Under the pieces are notes generated by a model that ran no database searches, was not told where the DNA came from, and worked only from the letters and a program-made list of their open reading frames with translations. The translations under genes were made by a program, and so were the position numbers. Positions 26,907 through 35,688 of a stretch of DNA of 45,783 nt are shown here, in pieces; within the stretch, counting starts at the first letter, position 1; each line of letters begins with the position of its first letter. Origin of the DNA: Phenylobacterium sp. (GTDB taxonomy: Bacteria; Pseudomonadota; Alphaproteobacteria; Caulobacterales; Caulobacteraceae); contig NZ_JAICYI010000024.1 in NCBI RefSeq assembly GCF_025934275.1, positions 1-45,783 on the forward strand, read 5' to 3'.

Positions 26907-27686
26907 GTGAAGGTCGATCCCGTCATGCGGCGCGATGCCGCCTACTTCCTGGCCGGCCCGGCGCTGCTGTGCCTCCTCATCGCGGCGCTGTTCCATCTCC
27001 ACCCCTGGCCGGTCGCCCTGCAGGCGCAGGCGGAGAACTTCAGCTGGCTGATCACCGGCTGGTGGCTGGCGGTAGGCGTCATCGCCATCGCGCTCTCCAG
27101 CCGCATCAGCTGCCCGCCGGCCCCGCCGCTATCCGACGGCCCGGGCTGGCGGCGCGTCGTCGTCTGGGGCCTGGGCATCGGCCTGATCCAGGGCCTGGAG
27201 GGCGTCGCCAAGACCGCGACTCCGATGTTCGGCGCGCGCTACGAGGCGCTCGACCGCGCGGCGGGGTTCACCTGGGGCAACGTCGGCCTGCCCTGGTCGA
27301 TCCCGCACTACTTCCACGCCTCGGTGCTCAGCGAGTGCTTCTTCCGTTTCGGCGTCATCGTGATTCCGGTCTGGCTGCTCAGCACGCTTCTGCTCAAGGG
27401 CCGGTTCCAGGGCGTGCTGTTCTGGACCTTCGCCGCGCTCGGCGCGCTGATCGAGCCGTTTGAGCAGACCGTGCTCATCAAGCACATGACCTTCGCCGGC
27501 ATGACCGCCGTCGACATCGAAGGCTCGATCGAGGGGATCCTCTGGCAACTGATCTACGCCTGGACCTTCCGCCGCTTCGGCTGGCCGGCGCCGATCCTGG
27601 CGCGCTTCGGCTGGTATCTCGTCTATCGCGTGTTCGCCGGCTACTTCTTCCGGCCCGGCTCGACCATGTACCCCGGCCCGCACTGA
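26907..27686 (+). CDS. Unrecognised multi-pass membrane protein
   Basis: 259 residues that I cannot assign to a family. About six hydrophobic segments are visible: residues ~12-31, 42-62, 87-105, 146-168, 174-194 and a last region after 210. Polar features inside or near the membrane include H and E residues in IPHYFHASVLSECFFRFG and GALIEPFEQTVLIKHMTFAG. There is no EExxxR or HExxH protease motif. GTG 26907 is chosen with GGGGG upstream; TTG 26895 overlaps the palindrome and ATG 26925 is also possible. Divergent from the TetR gene and probably its regulated target. Confidence 0.7.
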   Translation: MKVDPVMRRDAAYFLAGPALLCLLIAALFHLHPWPVALQAQAENFSWLITGWWLAVGVIAIALSSRISCPPAPPLSDGPGWRRVVVWGLGIGLIQGLEGVAKTATPMFGARYEALDRAAGFTWGNVGLPWSIPHYFHASVLSECFFRFGVIVIPVWLLSTLLLKGRFQGVLFWTFAALGALIEPFEQTVLIKHMTFAGMTAVDIEGSIEGILWQLIYAWTFRRFGWPAPILARFGWYLVYRVFAGYFFRPGSTMYPGPH

Positions 27687-27693
27687 GCCGCGG

Positions 27694-28314
27694 TCAGGCG
27701 CCCGCCGCCACCCGCCGCGCGGTGAGGATCGGCACCGGATGGGCCAGGATCTCACCCATCATCACTCCGGTCCCCTTCTTGGGGTCGGTTGGGGCGACCA
27801 GGATCTTGCGGACCACGTCCATGCCCTCGACCACCTTGCCGAACGCGGCGTAGCCGGGCTTGCCCTTCGGATCATCCTTGTCGGCGTCGAGGTAGGTCTG
27901 GTCGCCGACGCAGATCGTGAAGTTGGCCTGCGCGGTGCCGGGCGCGTTGCGGGCCATGGAGATCGTCCCATCGGTGTGGGAGAGGCCGGTCTTGGCGGTG
28001 CTCTCGTGGGCGATCGGCGGGAACAGCTTCTTGGGCTGGCCCTGCAGCCCGCCTTCGACGATGCCGTAGTCGTCGCCCGTCGCGCCCTTCGGCCGCGAGG
28101 CTCGGAAGAAGCTCGCGCCGTCGAGGCGCTTGGCATCCACGTAATGCAGGAAGTTCCTCACCGTGATCGGCGCCTTGTCGGCGTAGAGCTCGAGGACGAT
28201 GTCGCCGTCGGGCGTATGCAGCCGCACCCGCGGGTCGGCGCTCTGGGCCAGGGCGGGGAGGGCGACGAGGGCCGCGGCGAGCGCGATCAGCGCGAGCTTG
28301 GTGAGCTGGGTCAT
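27694..28314 (-). CDS. Periplasmic cyclophilin-type peptidyl-prolyl isomerase
   Basis: 206 residues. Signal peptide at 1-23 (MTQLTKLALIALAAALVALPALAQ) and a cyclophilin domain: VLELYADKAPITVRNFLHYVD, the catalytic Arg in ASFFRASRP (normally FHR), GTISMARNAPGTAQANFTI, and FGKVVEGMDVVRKI. The His of the usual FHR motif is Phe here, which occurs in some bacterial members. It assists folding of exported proteins. It sits 48 bases downstream of the small hypothetical gene on the same strand and converges on the membrane protein gene. Confidence 0.92.
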   Translation of the reverse strand: MTQLTKLALIALAAALVALPALAQSADPRVRLHTPDGDIVLELYADKAPITVRNFLHYVDAKRLDGASFFRASRPKGATGDDYGIVEGGLQGQPKKLFPPIAHESTAKTGLSHTDGTISMARNAPGTAQANFTICVGDQTYLDADKDDPKGKPGYAAFGKVVEGMDVVRKILVAPTDPKKGTGVMMGEILAHPVPILTARRVAAGA

Positions 28315-28361
28315 CCGGCCAGCTTAGAGCCTTCTGCCCCTGCGGGAGAAGCAGCCGTCCC

Positions 28362-28601
28362 CTAGGCGCCGAGCAGCCTCTCGATCTCGGCGATCGCGGT
28401 GGCGACCCGCGCGTGCTCGTCGCCGAACACCGCATCCCAGGCGAGCTGCAGGAAGGGGCCGGGCTGGCCGGCCCGGTCCTTGTCGTGCTCGGCCTTCCAG
28501 GCTCGCAGCCGCGCCAGCACCTCGCGCATCGTCCCGTGGTCGATGTCCGGAGCCGCCCGGTTCGCCCGCCACCAGTCCAGATCGCCCGCCAGGTCCCTCA
28601 C
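28362..28601 (-). CDS. Small hypothetical protein
   Basis: 79 residues from GTG 28601: an acidic, Trp- and Ala-rich helical-looking protein (LDWWRANRAAPDIDH, LARLRAWKAEHDKD, ATAIAEIERLLGA) with no recognised motif and no signal or membrane segment. GTG is chosen because GAGGGGA lies 7 bases upstream. A TTG at 28616 overlapping the previous stop is the alternative. It follows the NTF2-like gene closely on the same strand, so co-transcription is likely. Function unknown. Confidence 0.6.
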   Translation of the reverse strand: MRDLAGDLDWWRANRAAPDIDHGTMREVLARLRAWKAEHDKDRAGQPGPFLQLAWDAVFGDEHARVATAIAEIERLLGA

Positions 28602-28612
28602 GCGCTTTCCCC

Positions 28613-29086
28613 TCAACGGCACGCCACCTGAGTGTCGGTTTGGCCGTTCGAGCGCAAGCCCGCCGGCGTGACCACCACGGTCTGCCGGGTCTCGGCGCAG
28701 CTGCGGCGCGTGCGCCCCGCGGCGGTGATCTCCGCGACCTCGTCGGCCAGCACCGCGGCGCTGCGGCCATCCGGCGCGATCCGCACGCTGCGAATGGCGC
28801 TCGTCTCCCGGTGCCGGGATCCGGCGAAGAACCGCTCGGCCTGGGCGCGGGCCTGGGCGAGCGTGCTCGTCCCATAGGGCACCACGCGGCCGTCCTTGGC
28901 GCGCGCCTGGTCGGCGAAGCGCGCGTCGGCCGTGAAGAGGCCGAAGAAGCCTGCCGCATCGCTCGCGTTCCAGGCCCGCTCCTGCCTGGCCGCGAAGGCC
29001 CTGACCTGAGCCTCGCTCAGCCGGGCGGGCGCGGCGTGGGCCAGGATCGGGCAGGCGCAGGCGATGACGAGGGGCAGGCGACGCAT
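28613..29086 (-). CDS. Exported NTF2/SnoaL-like hypothetical protein
   Basis: 157 residues. Signal peptide at 1-18 ([18 protein letters not shown]). The rest resembles the NTF2-like/DUF4440 fold: an [34 protein letters not shown] helix-strand opening and later strands with TDTQVACR at the end. The family covers small-ligand binders and some enzymes; no catalytic residues are diagnostic here. Divergent from the CoA-transferase genes. Function unknown. Confidence 0.68.
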   Translation of the reverse strand: MRRLPLVIACACPILAHAAPARLSEAQVRAFAARQERAWNASDAAGFFGLFTADARFADQARAKDGRVVPYGTSTLAQARAQAERFFAGSRHRETSAIRSVRIAPDGRSAAVLADEVAEITAAGRTRRSCAETRQTVVVTPAGLRSNGQTDTQVACR

Positions 29087-29148
29087 GCCGCGACCTTATC
29101 GCCCAACAGCCGTTCTCAAGAAGCGCCCTGCGTCGTAAGAGGCGAGCC

Positions 29149-29883
29149 ATGGCGAACAAGGTGATGAAGTCGGCCGAGGAGGCGCTGCAAGGCGTGCTCT
29201 TCGACGGCATGACGATCATGGCCGGCGGCTTCGGCCTCTGCGGCATCCCGGAGAACCTGATCGCGGCGATCCGCGCGGCGGGCGTCAAGGATCTGACCGT
29301 GGTCTCCAACAATTGCGGGGTCGACGACTTCGGCCTGGGTGTCCTGCTGGCCGGCGGTCAGATCCGGAAGATGATCTCCAGCTACGTGGGCGAGAACAAG
29401 CTGTTCGAGCAGCTCTATCTGGCGGGCAAGCTGGAGCTGGAGTTCAATCCGCAGGGGACGCTCGCCGAGCGGATCCGCGCCGGGGGCGCGGGCATCCCGG
29501 CGTTCTACACGCGGACCGGCGTCGGCACCCTGGTCGCCGAGGGCAAGGAGGTCCGCGAGTTCGACGGCGCGCTCTACGTGATGGAGCGAGCGCTCACCGC
29601 CGACCTCGCCATCGTCAAGGCCTGGAAGGGCGATCGGGCGGGCAACCTCGTCTATCGGAAGACGGCGCGGAACTTCAATCCGATGATGGCCACCGCCGGC
29701 AAGGTGACCGTGGCCGAGGTGGAGGCGCTGGTCGAGCCGGGCGCGCTCGATCCCAACGCGATCCACACGCCGGGCATCTATGTCGACCGCATCCTCGCGG
29801 GCCCGGTCTACGAAAAGCGCATCGAGCGCGCCACCACGCGCCCCCGCGAAAGCGTCGGCGCCGCGGCCGGCGAGGAGGTCTGA
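29149..29883 (+). CDS. scoA: 3-oxoacid CoA-transferase subunit A
   Basis: 244 residues, class I CoA-transferase alpha subunit. Seen: [16 protein letters not shown] glycine loop (about 24-40), [17 protein letters not shown], and the [16 protein letters not shown] region. It transfers CoA from succinyl-CoA to a 3-oxoacid such as acetoacetate. Two bases separate it from subunit B, whose Glu supplies the active site. Closest to ScoA of succinyl-CoA:3-ketoacid transferases; beta-ketoadipate or acetoacetate as substrate cannot be separated by eye, and no beta-ketoadipate genes are nearby. Cytoplasmic. Confidence 0.92.
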   Translation: MANKVMKSAEEALQGVLFDGMTIMAGGFGLCGIPENLIAAIRAAGVKDLTVVSNNCGVDDFGLGVLLAGGQIRKMISSYVGENKLFEQLYLAGKLELEFNPQGTLAERIRAGGAGIPAFYTRTGVGTLVAEGKEVREFDGALYVMERALTADLAIVKAWKGDRAGNLVYRKTARNFNPMMATAGKVTVAEVEALVEPGALDPNAIHTPGIYVDRILAGPVYEKRIERATTRPRESVGAAAGEEV

Positions 29884-29885
29884 CG

Positions 29886-30539
29886 ATGGCCTGGACCCGC
29901 GACCAGATGGCGGCGCGCGCCGCGGCCGAGCTCAAGGACGGCTTCTACGTGAACCTCGGCATCGGCATCCCGACCCTGGTCGCCAACTACATCCCGCCGG
30001 GCGTCTCGGTGACGCTGCAGAGCGAGAACGGCATGCTCGGCATGGGCCCCTTCCCCTACGAGGGCGAGGCCGACCCCGACCTGATCAACGCCGGCAAGCA
30101 GACCATCACCGAGCTTCCCTCGTCGGCCTATTTCTCGTCGGCCGACAGCTTCGCCATGATCCGCGGCGGCCACATCGACCTCTCCATCCTGGGGGCCATG
30201 CAGGTGACCGGGTCGGGCGACCTCGCCAACTGGATGGTGCCCGGAAAGGTGGTCAAGGGCATGGGCGGGGCGATGGACCTGGTGGCCGGCGTCAAGCGCG
30301 TCGTGGTGGTGATGGAGCACGTCGAGAAGTCCGGCGCGCCCAAGATCGTGAACGCCTGTTCGCTGCCGCTCACCGGCCAGGCCGTCGTCGATCTGGTGGT
30401 CACCGACCTCGGCGTGTTCGAGGTGAACCGCGGCAGGACCCCGCTCACGCTGATCGAGCTCGCCCCCGGCGTCAGCCTCGACGAGGTGCGCAGCAAGACC
30501 GAGCCCAGGTTCGAAGTCTCGGAAAGGGCGGCGGCGTGA
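29886..30539 (+). CDS. scoB: 3-oxoacid CoA-transferase subunit B
   Basis: 217 residues, beta subunit. The catalytic glutamate that carries CoA is Glu47 in the family signature [24 protein letters not shown] (about 25-37) and the [22 protein letters not shown] block are also typical. It forms the active heterotetramer with the A subunit just upstream. Start ATG 29886, 2 bases after the scoA stop. The msrA gene downstream has its own candidate promoter. Confidence 0.93.
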   Translation: MAWTRDQMAARAAAELKDGFYVNLGIGIPTLVANYIPPGVSVTLQSENGMLGMGPFPYEGEADPDLINAGKQTITELPSSAYFSSADSFAMIRGGHIDLSILGAMQVTGSGDLANWMVPGKVVKGMGGAMDLVAGVKRVVVVMEHVEKSGAPKIVNACSLPLTGQAVVDLVVTDLGVFEVNRGRTPLTLIELAPGVSLDEVRSKTEPRFEVSERAAA

Positions 30540-30572
30540 CTTCCGCACCCGTGGACGGGAAGGAAGGGGAGC

Positions 30573-30604
30573 TTGCCTCCATTTCGGCCGAAGCTGCGTA
30601 TAAT
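30573..30604 (+). promoter_or_regulatory. Candidate promoter of msrA
   Basis: An exact TATAAT (30599-30604) lies 27 bases before the msrA ATG. TTGCCT at 30573-30578 is a possible -35 but the 20-base spacer is long. TATAAT is rare in this GC-rich DNA, which favours a real -10 element. Confidence 0.4.
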
Positions 30605-30631
30605 GTCCGAAAGCATCGGAACCTGAGCGCC

Positions 30632-31231
30632 ATGAACACACGTCTGTTTTCCGCCGTCGCCGCCGCAACCCTGCTGGCGGCCTCCGCCGCCCCGGCCGCC
30701 ACCGCGTTGAAGACCGCGGTCTTCGCCGGCGGCTGCTTCTGGTCGGCCGAGCACGATATCGAGGGCACGCCGGGCGTGGTGAGGGTCGTGGTGGGCTACG
30801 CCGGCGGCGTCCGTCCGCACCCGACCTACGAGAACCACGAGGGGTACCTGGAATCCATCAAGGTCACCTATGACCCCTCGAAGATCAGCTACCCGCAGCT
30901 GGTCAACGCCTTCTTCCACCACATCGACCCCACCGACCCCGGCGGCCAGATCTGCGACCGCGGGCCGACCTACCGCACGGCGGTGTTCGCCACGGACGCG
31001 GCGGAGAAGCAGCAGGCCGAGGCGGTGAAGGCCCAGGTCGCGCGGGTGCTGCACAAGCCGGTCGCCACCGAGATCCGCGGGCCGACCACCTTCTGGATGG
31101 GCGAAGGCTACCACCAGGACTACGCGCGCAAGAACCCGGTCGCCTACATGACCTATCGCGTCGGCTGCGGCCGCGACGCCCAGCTGAAGGCCGTCTGGGG
31201 CGGGATCAGGACGGCTTCGGCAGCCCGCTGA
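30632..31231 (+). CDS. msrA: Exported peptide methionine sulfoxide reductase MsrA
   Basis: 199 residues. Signal peptide at about 1-23, then the MsrA domain. The catalytic cysteine is Cys35 in AGGCFWSAEHD. Other family blocks: VVVGYAGG, HPTYENHEGYLES, FFHHIDPTDPGGQICDRGPTYRTAVF, and GYHQDYARKNP. A C-terminal cysteine in RVGCGRD is a candidate resolving residue. It repairs methionine-S-sulfoxide, here in the periplasm. Its last 26 bases overlap the end of the convergent glycosyltransferase gene. Confidence 0.93.
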   Translation: MNTRLFSAVAAATLLAASAAPAATALKTAVFAGGCFWSAEHDIEGTPGVVRVVVGYAGGVRPHPTYENHEGYLESIKVTYDPSKISYPQLVNAFFHHIDPTDPGGQICDRGPTYRTAVFATDAAEKQQAEAVKAQVARVLHKPVATEIRGPTTFWMGEGYHQDYARKNPVAYMTYRVGCGRDAQLKAVWGGIRTASAAR

Positions 31232-32753
31232 CCGGATCGCGCGGGCGGGGGACATAACCCTCGCCGATGAACAGGTCGATCCGCCGCTGGTGCTTGCGGT
31301 CGAGGCCGATGTGGTCGATCTCGCGCCAGGTCACGGCTGCGAAGTCGGCCAGCATCTCGCGGCGGTGGAAGCCCTCGTAGATCACCCCCAGCACGCGGCC
31401 GCCGAGCGCCGGCGTCAGGGGCGCGCTCATCTCCGCCTGGTTCTGCGGCGCCGCGGTCAGCAGCCAGTAGGTGAGCGGCGGCGCGCCCGGGCGGCCGAAG
31501 TAGTCGCGTCCGTAGTAGGCCAGCGTGTCGTAGAGGAACCGGTCGTTGACCGCGACCGCGGTAAGCCCGCCGTTGGCCTGCACGGCCTGCGCCCGGTCGA
31601 TCACCAGCCGGGTCGTCTCCGACCAGCCGCGCACCCGCTTCAGGCTGTTGGAGGCTCCCATGGCGTCGGCGGCGCGCGGCTGCACCAGGGCGAGGATGAC
31701 GAACGCCGCCAGCGCCGCCTGCGTCGCGACCGCCGCGCTCAGCCAACGCCGGGCCCGCCAGCGGACCAGCCAGGCGGCGACCAGCACCGCGCCGGGCAGG
31801 TAGCTCGCGCCCGACCAGTTGGCGTTGGCGCGGCTCAGGAACGCCTGGCCCGCGACGATCAGGATCGGCGGCAGGATGAAGCACAGCAGCATGAGGTCGG
31901 ACTTGGCCAGCGCTCGGCGCCGCGCGGCCAGCCCGAGGCCCGCGATCAGCGCGCCGAACGGGACCGGCCCGAACACCGCGAACTGGCTGGCCAGGAACGC
32001 CAGCGGGCCGAGGGGATTGACCCCGCGCTGCCCCCAGGCGGCGTTGGCGGCGGTGTGGTGCAAGGTGGCGAACCCATGGCTCGCGTTCCAGGCAAGGTTC
32101 GGGGCGAGCACCAGGGCGAAGACGACGAGGGCGATGACCGCCGCGCCCGGCGCCCAGGCCCGCCGCGCCTCGCGGCTCAGGATCAGGTGCAGGGCGACAC
32201 CGATCACCGCATAGACCGCGGCGTACTTCGAGAGGAAGGCGAGGCCAAGGGCTGCCCCCAATCCTGCCGCCCAGGCGAGCCGGGCGCCGCCCGCGGCGGT
32301 CTGCAGCTCCGCATAGGCGACCAGCGTCAGGCCCAGGAAGAACAGCAGCGGCGCGTCGGTCGCCATCACCGCCGAGGAGATCTGCACCGCCGGCATCAGG
32401 GCGTAGAGGCCGGCCGCTGCGAACGCCGCGCCGCCGCCGTAGAGCCGTCGGCCAAGTGCGAACACCGCCAGCGTCGCCCCCGCCTGGAACAGCGGCGCGG
32501 CCAGCCGCACCCAGGCCTCGGCGTCGCCGCCGACCGCCGTCGTGGCCCAGATCGCCCAGGCGATCATCGGCGGCTTGGAGTAGTAGCCGAAATCGAGCGT
32601 GCGCGACCAAAGCCAGTACTGGGCCTCGTCCGGATAGAGCTCCAGCGGCGTGCGGAACAGCGCCACCACCCTCGCGAGCGTCAGGCCGGCGGTGAGCAGC
32701 AGGGCTGCGCTCCAGTCGGAATCCGGTCGCGTGAGGGAGGCCGCGCGCGCCAT
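31206..32753 (-). CDS. GT39/ArnT-like membrane glycosyltransferase
   Basis: 515 residues, a PMT-2-type integral membrane glycosyltransferase using polyprenyl-phosphate sugars. The first periplasmic loop carries the acidic pair Asp42-Glu43 in ELYPDEAQYWLWS followed by DFGYYSKPPMIAW, the hallmark of ArnT/dolichyl-P-mannose transferase-like enzymes. About 10-12 helices follow, then a soluble C-terminal domain of ~150 residues. The acceptor (lipid A, a glycan or a protein) is not predictable. Divergent from the TonB receptor across 195 bases, which hold no recognised gene. Confidence 0.9.
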   Translation of the reverse strand: MARAASLTRPDSDWSAALLLTAGLTLARVVALFRTPLELYPDEAQYWLWSRTLDFGYYSKPPMIAWAIWATTAVGGDAEAWVRLAAPLFQAGATLAVFALGRRLYGGGAAFAAAGLYALMPAVQISSAVMATDAPLLFFLGLTLVAYAELQTAAGGARLAWAAGLGAALGLAFLSKYAAVYAVIGVALHLILSREARRAWAPGAAVIALVVFALVLAPNLAWNASHGFATLHHTAANAAWGQRGVNPLGPLAFLASQFAVFGPVPFGALIAGLGLAARRRALAKSDLMLLCFILPPILIVAGQAFLSRANANWSGASYLPGAVLVAAWLVRWRARRWLSAAVATQAALAAFVILALVQPRAADAMGASNSLKRVRGWSETTRLVIDRAQAVQANGGLTAVAVNDRFLYDTLAYYGRDYFGRPGAPPLTYWLLTAAPQNQAEMSAPLTPALGGRVLGVIYEGFHRREMLADFAAVTWREIDHIGLDRKHQRRIDLFIGEGYVPRPRDPVSGLPKPS

Positions 32754-32948
32754 GTAGCTCCTTCGAATCCGCTCCGGACCCTAGTCGGCGACGGCGGTCT
32801 GTAAAGGCGCCGGCGCCACACTCACGGCCGAGCTGCGCGGCGGGTTGTCATCCGTAGCAGAAGCGTCATCAATTCCGCGCTATACGGCAATCAGGACTCA
32901 GGCGGTCCGGGAGATGGTCGCCTGTGGGGAGATGGGAAGGGGGGTTCT

Positions 32949-35564
32949 ATGAGGAAGGAATTGACTCGCGCGCTTTGCGCGTCGACGGCGCTTGCCACGG
33001 GCCTGCTGCTGGCCGGAAGCGCGCTTGCGCAGTCCACGGCGACCCAGGTGCAGGAACTGGTGGTCACCGGCGCGCGCCAGGCGCCCAGCATGAACGGCCT
33101 GGCCACCCAGGTGCAGGTGGCCAAGGACGAGGCCGTCGTCAGCCAGCAGTTCATCCAGACGCAGATCGGCAGCCAGAACTTCGCGCAGTTCATCAACTTC
33201 CTGCCCGGCGTCGCCTACTCGTCGGAAGACCCGACGGGCATCCTGTCGGGTGACTTCCGGATGCACGGCCTGGACTGCAACCACCTGTCCGTGACCATCG
33301 ACGGCAGCCCGGTCAACGACACCGGCAACTACGCCTGCTTCCCGGGCGAATACCTTGTGGGCGAGCTCACCGACCACGTCACCGTCGACATCGGCGCGAC
33401 CGACGTGGACAGCCCGACCGCCTCGGCCGTCGGGGGCCAGGTGAACATCATCTCCAAGACGCCGACCAACACCTTCGGCGTCATCGGCTCGGTGGCGGGC
33501 GGCAGCTTTCGCTACAACCGCGAATACGGCGAGTTGGAGACCGGCGCCTTCGGGCCTTGGGGCACCAAGGCCTACATCTCCGGCAACTACGCGCGCGCCG
33601 ACAAGTACAAGGGCGAGGGCCCGATCATCCGCCGCGGCCTCGACGGGCGCGTCTACCAGCCGCTCGGCGACAAGGGCTTCCTGAGCCTGGCCGCCAACTG
33701 GGCGTCCAATCGGCCGATCTTCTACTTCAGCGCGGCGCGCTCCGACCTGGCGAAATTCGGCAAGGACTTCGATTACAACCCGGTGTGGATCCCGCAGACC
33801 GCGCGGCCGGGCGTGGTCGACACGCCGCCCTCGGTGCCGACCGGCGCGGCGGCCATCGCCGCCGGGCTTCCCGCCAACGCCGGCCAGGCGGGCGGCGAGA
33901 CCAACTACTGGGCTCTGCACCCCAACCCCGTGGACTTCGGCCAGATCCGCGGCTCGTCGCTCTATCACATCACCGACAAGCTCACCTTCACCTTCGACCC
34001 GTCCTGGTTCTACACGCTGGCCAACGGCGGCGGCGCCCAGAATATCCGCGAGACGGACGTGCGGCTCGCCGGCAACCGGCTGATCGTGAATCCGAACGGA
34101 TCGATCACCAGCCCCGGCCAGGACCTGAACCGCGACGGCGACACGCTGGACACGGTGACGCTCTTCACGCCCAACAACACCAAGACCCACCGCTGGGTGC
34201 TCACGAGCTCCCTTCTCTGGGATATCGACGACAACAACCACTTGCAGCTCGCCTACACCTACGACTACGGCCGCCACCGTCAGACCGGCGAATTCACCTT
34301 CGTGGACCTGGCGACGGGCCAGCCGTTCGACCAGTTCGGCGCGAAGGAGGACCGCGGCCCGCCGATCCTCGGCCTGGACGGCAGCCAGCTACGCGGCCGC
34401 GACCGCTTCTCGATCGCTGAGCTGAACCAGTTCGCGCTGAACTATATCGGCAAGTTCTTCGACGACCGCCTGCACGTGAACGTGGGCGTCCGCGATCCGC
34501 ACTTCACGCGCCAGCTCAACAACTTCTGCTACACCTTCAACGGGACGACCGTCACCTGCACCACGGTCGATCCGGCGCTGGTCGAGGCATCGCTGGCGCT
34601 CGCCACGGCTCAGCACAACACCGGCGCGACGGCTGCGAACACGCCCAGCCTCAACTCCCTGATGGGCTCGACGGTGAGCATCAACCCGGCGACGGGCCTG
34701 CCGAACTTCCGGCTGCCGTTCCATGAGACATTCCGGTTCAACAAGGTGCTGCCGAACGCCGGCGTGACCTACCGGATCGCCGAAGCCCACCTGCTCTACG
34801 CGAGCTACTCGCAGGGCTTCTCGGCGCCCAAGACCGACGACCTCTACACCAGCTCGCCCGAGCTGGTGACGCCCGAGACCAGCACGACCTACTCGGCCGG
34901 CTACCGCTATCAGGCCCGCAACCTGACCGCCTCGGTCAACCTCTACGACACCCTCTACGACAACCGCATCGTCCAGTCGTTCGACCCCAATGACCCGACG
35001 CTTTCCGTCGACCGCAACGTCGGCAAGGTGACGATCTACGGCGTCGACTTCGAAGCCGGCTGGCAGCCCATCGACCACCTGACCCTCTACGGATCGGCGT
35101 CCTTCGTTCACAGCGAGATCAAGGACAACATCGTCGTGGTGGTCAGCGGCAAGACCGGCTTCCTGCCGACCGCCGGCAAGCAGTTCGTGATGACGCCGGA
35201 GCGGGAGTTCGGCGGCCGGGTTCAGTACGAGATCGGCGAACTGACCGTGGGCTTCCAGGGCAAGTACATGAGCTCGCGCTTCATCTCCGACACCAACGAC
35301 GATCGCGTCCCGGGCTACGCCAAGTTCGACCTGGACGCGCGCTACGACCTGCCGACCTACCGCGGCGTCAAGACGTCGCTGCAGCTGAACGTCGATAACC
35401 TGTTCGACCGCTTCTACATCAGCCGCTCGACGACGGTGAACACGGCCCACCCGATCACCATCGACCTGGCGCAGGGCGGCACGGCCACCTTCAATCCCGG
35501 CACGCCGTTCCTCTCGGTCGGGGCGCCGCGGACGGTCTATGTGACGCTGCGAGCCGAGTTCTAG
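32949..35564 (+). CDS. TonB-dependent outer-membrane receptor
   Basis: 871 residues. Signal peptide at 1-28 (ends GSALAQ), a TonB-box-like QELVVTGARQ at about 35-44, a plug domain to about residue 175, then a 22-strand-type barrel ending in the aromatic RAEF. The plug has two cysteines, Cys110 (HGLDCNHLSV) and Cys130 (GNYACFPGEY), that could form a disulfide around the IDGSPVNDTG loop. The substrate is unknown; Caulobacterales use many such receptors for sugars and other organic compounds as well as iron. A strong hairpin follows the gene and ATG 32949 has GGAAGGGGGG upstream. Confidence 0.94.
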   Translation: MRKELTRALCASTALATGLLLAGSALAQSTATQVQELVVTGARQAPSMNGLATQVQVAKDEAVVSQQFIQTQIGSQNFAQFINFLPGVAYSSEDPTGILSGDFRMHGLDCNHLSVTIDGSPVNDTGNYACFPGEYLVGELTDHVTVDIGATDVDSPTASAVGGQVNIISKTPTNTFGVIGSVAGGSFRYNREYGELETGAFGPWGTKAYISGNYARADKYKGEGPIIRRGLDGRVYQPLGDKGFLSLAANWASNRPIFYFSAARSDLAKFGKDFDYNPVWIPQTARPGVVDTPPSVPTGAAAIAAGLPANAGQAGGETNYWALHPNPVDFGQIRGSSLYHITDKLTFTFDPSWFYTLANGGGAQNIRETDVRLAGNRLIVNPNGSITSPGQDLNRDGDTLDTVTLFTPNNTKTHRWVLTSSLLWDIDDNNHLQLAYTYDYGRHRQTGEFTFVDLATGQPFDQFGAKEDRGPPILGLDGSQLRGRDRFSIAELNQFALNYIGKFFDDRLHVNVGVRDPHFTRQLNNFCYTFNGTTVTCTTVDPALVEASLALATAQHNTGATAANTPSLNSLMGSTVSINPATGLPNFRLPFHETFRFNKVLPNAGVTYRIAEAHLLYASYSQGFSAPKTDDLYTSSPELVTPETSTTYSAGYRYQARNLTASVNLYDTLYDNRIVQSFDPNDPTLSVDRNVGKVTIYGVDFEAGWQPIDHLTLYGSASFVHSEIKDNIVVVVSGKTGFLPTAGKQFVMTPEREFGGRVQYEIGELTVGFQGKYMSSRFISDTNDDRVPGYAKFDLDARYDLPTYRGVKTSLQLNVDNLFDRFYISRSTTVNTAHPITIDLAQGGTATFNPGTPFLSVGAPRTVYVTLRAEF

Positions 35565-35593
35565 GCGCGAGGGCTTCGGCGCCCGATCGGCCA

Positions 35594-35619
35594 AGGGCGG
35601 CTCGGCGACGGGCCGCCCT
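35594..35619 (+). terminator. Hairpin after the TonB receptor gene
   Basis: AGGGCGGC (35594-35601) pairs perfectly with GCCGCCCT (35612-35619) across a 10-base loop, 29 bases after the receptor stop. Only a short GTT follows, so it is a weak rho-independent terminator at best. It suggests the receptor and aguA are separate transcripts. Confidence 0.5.
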
Positions 35620-35632
35620 GTTCGCTGGTGGC

Positions 35633-35660
35633 TTGACGCACGCCCGGCCCCAGCCCATCT
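35633..35660 (+). promoter_or_regulatory. Candidate promoter of aguAB
   Basis: TTGACGC at 35633-35639 matches the Caulobacter housekeeping -35 consensus (TTGACGS). About 13 bases further, GCCCATCT (35653-35660) is only a poor match to the GCTANAWC -10. It lies between the hairpin and the GTG of aguA. Confidence 0.35.
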
Positions 35661-35688
35661 GCGCGCGTCTTTTTGCGACGAGGGGCGC

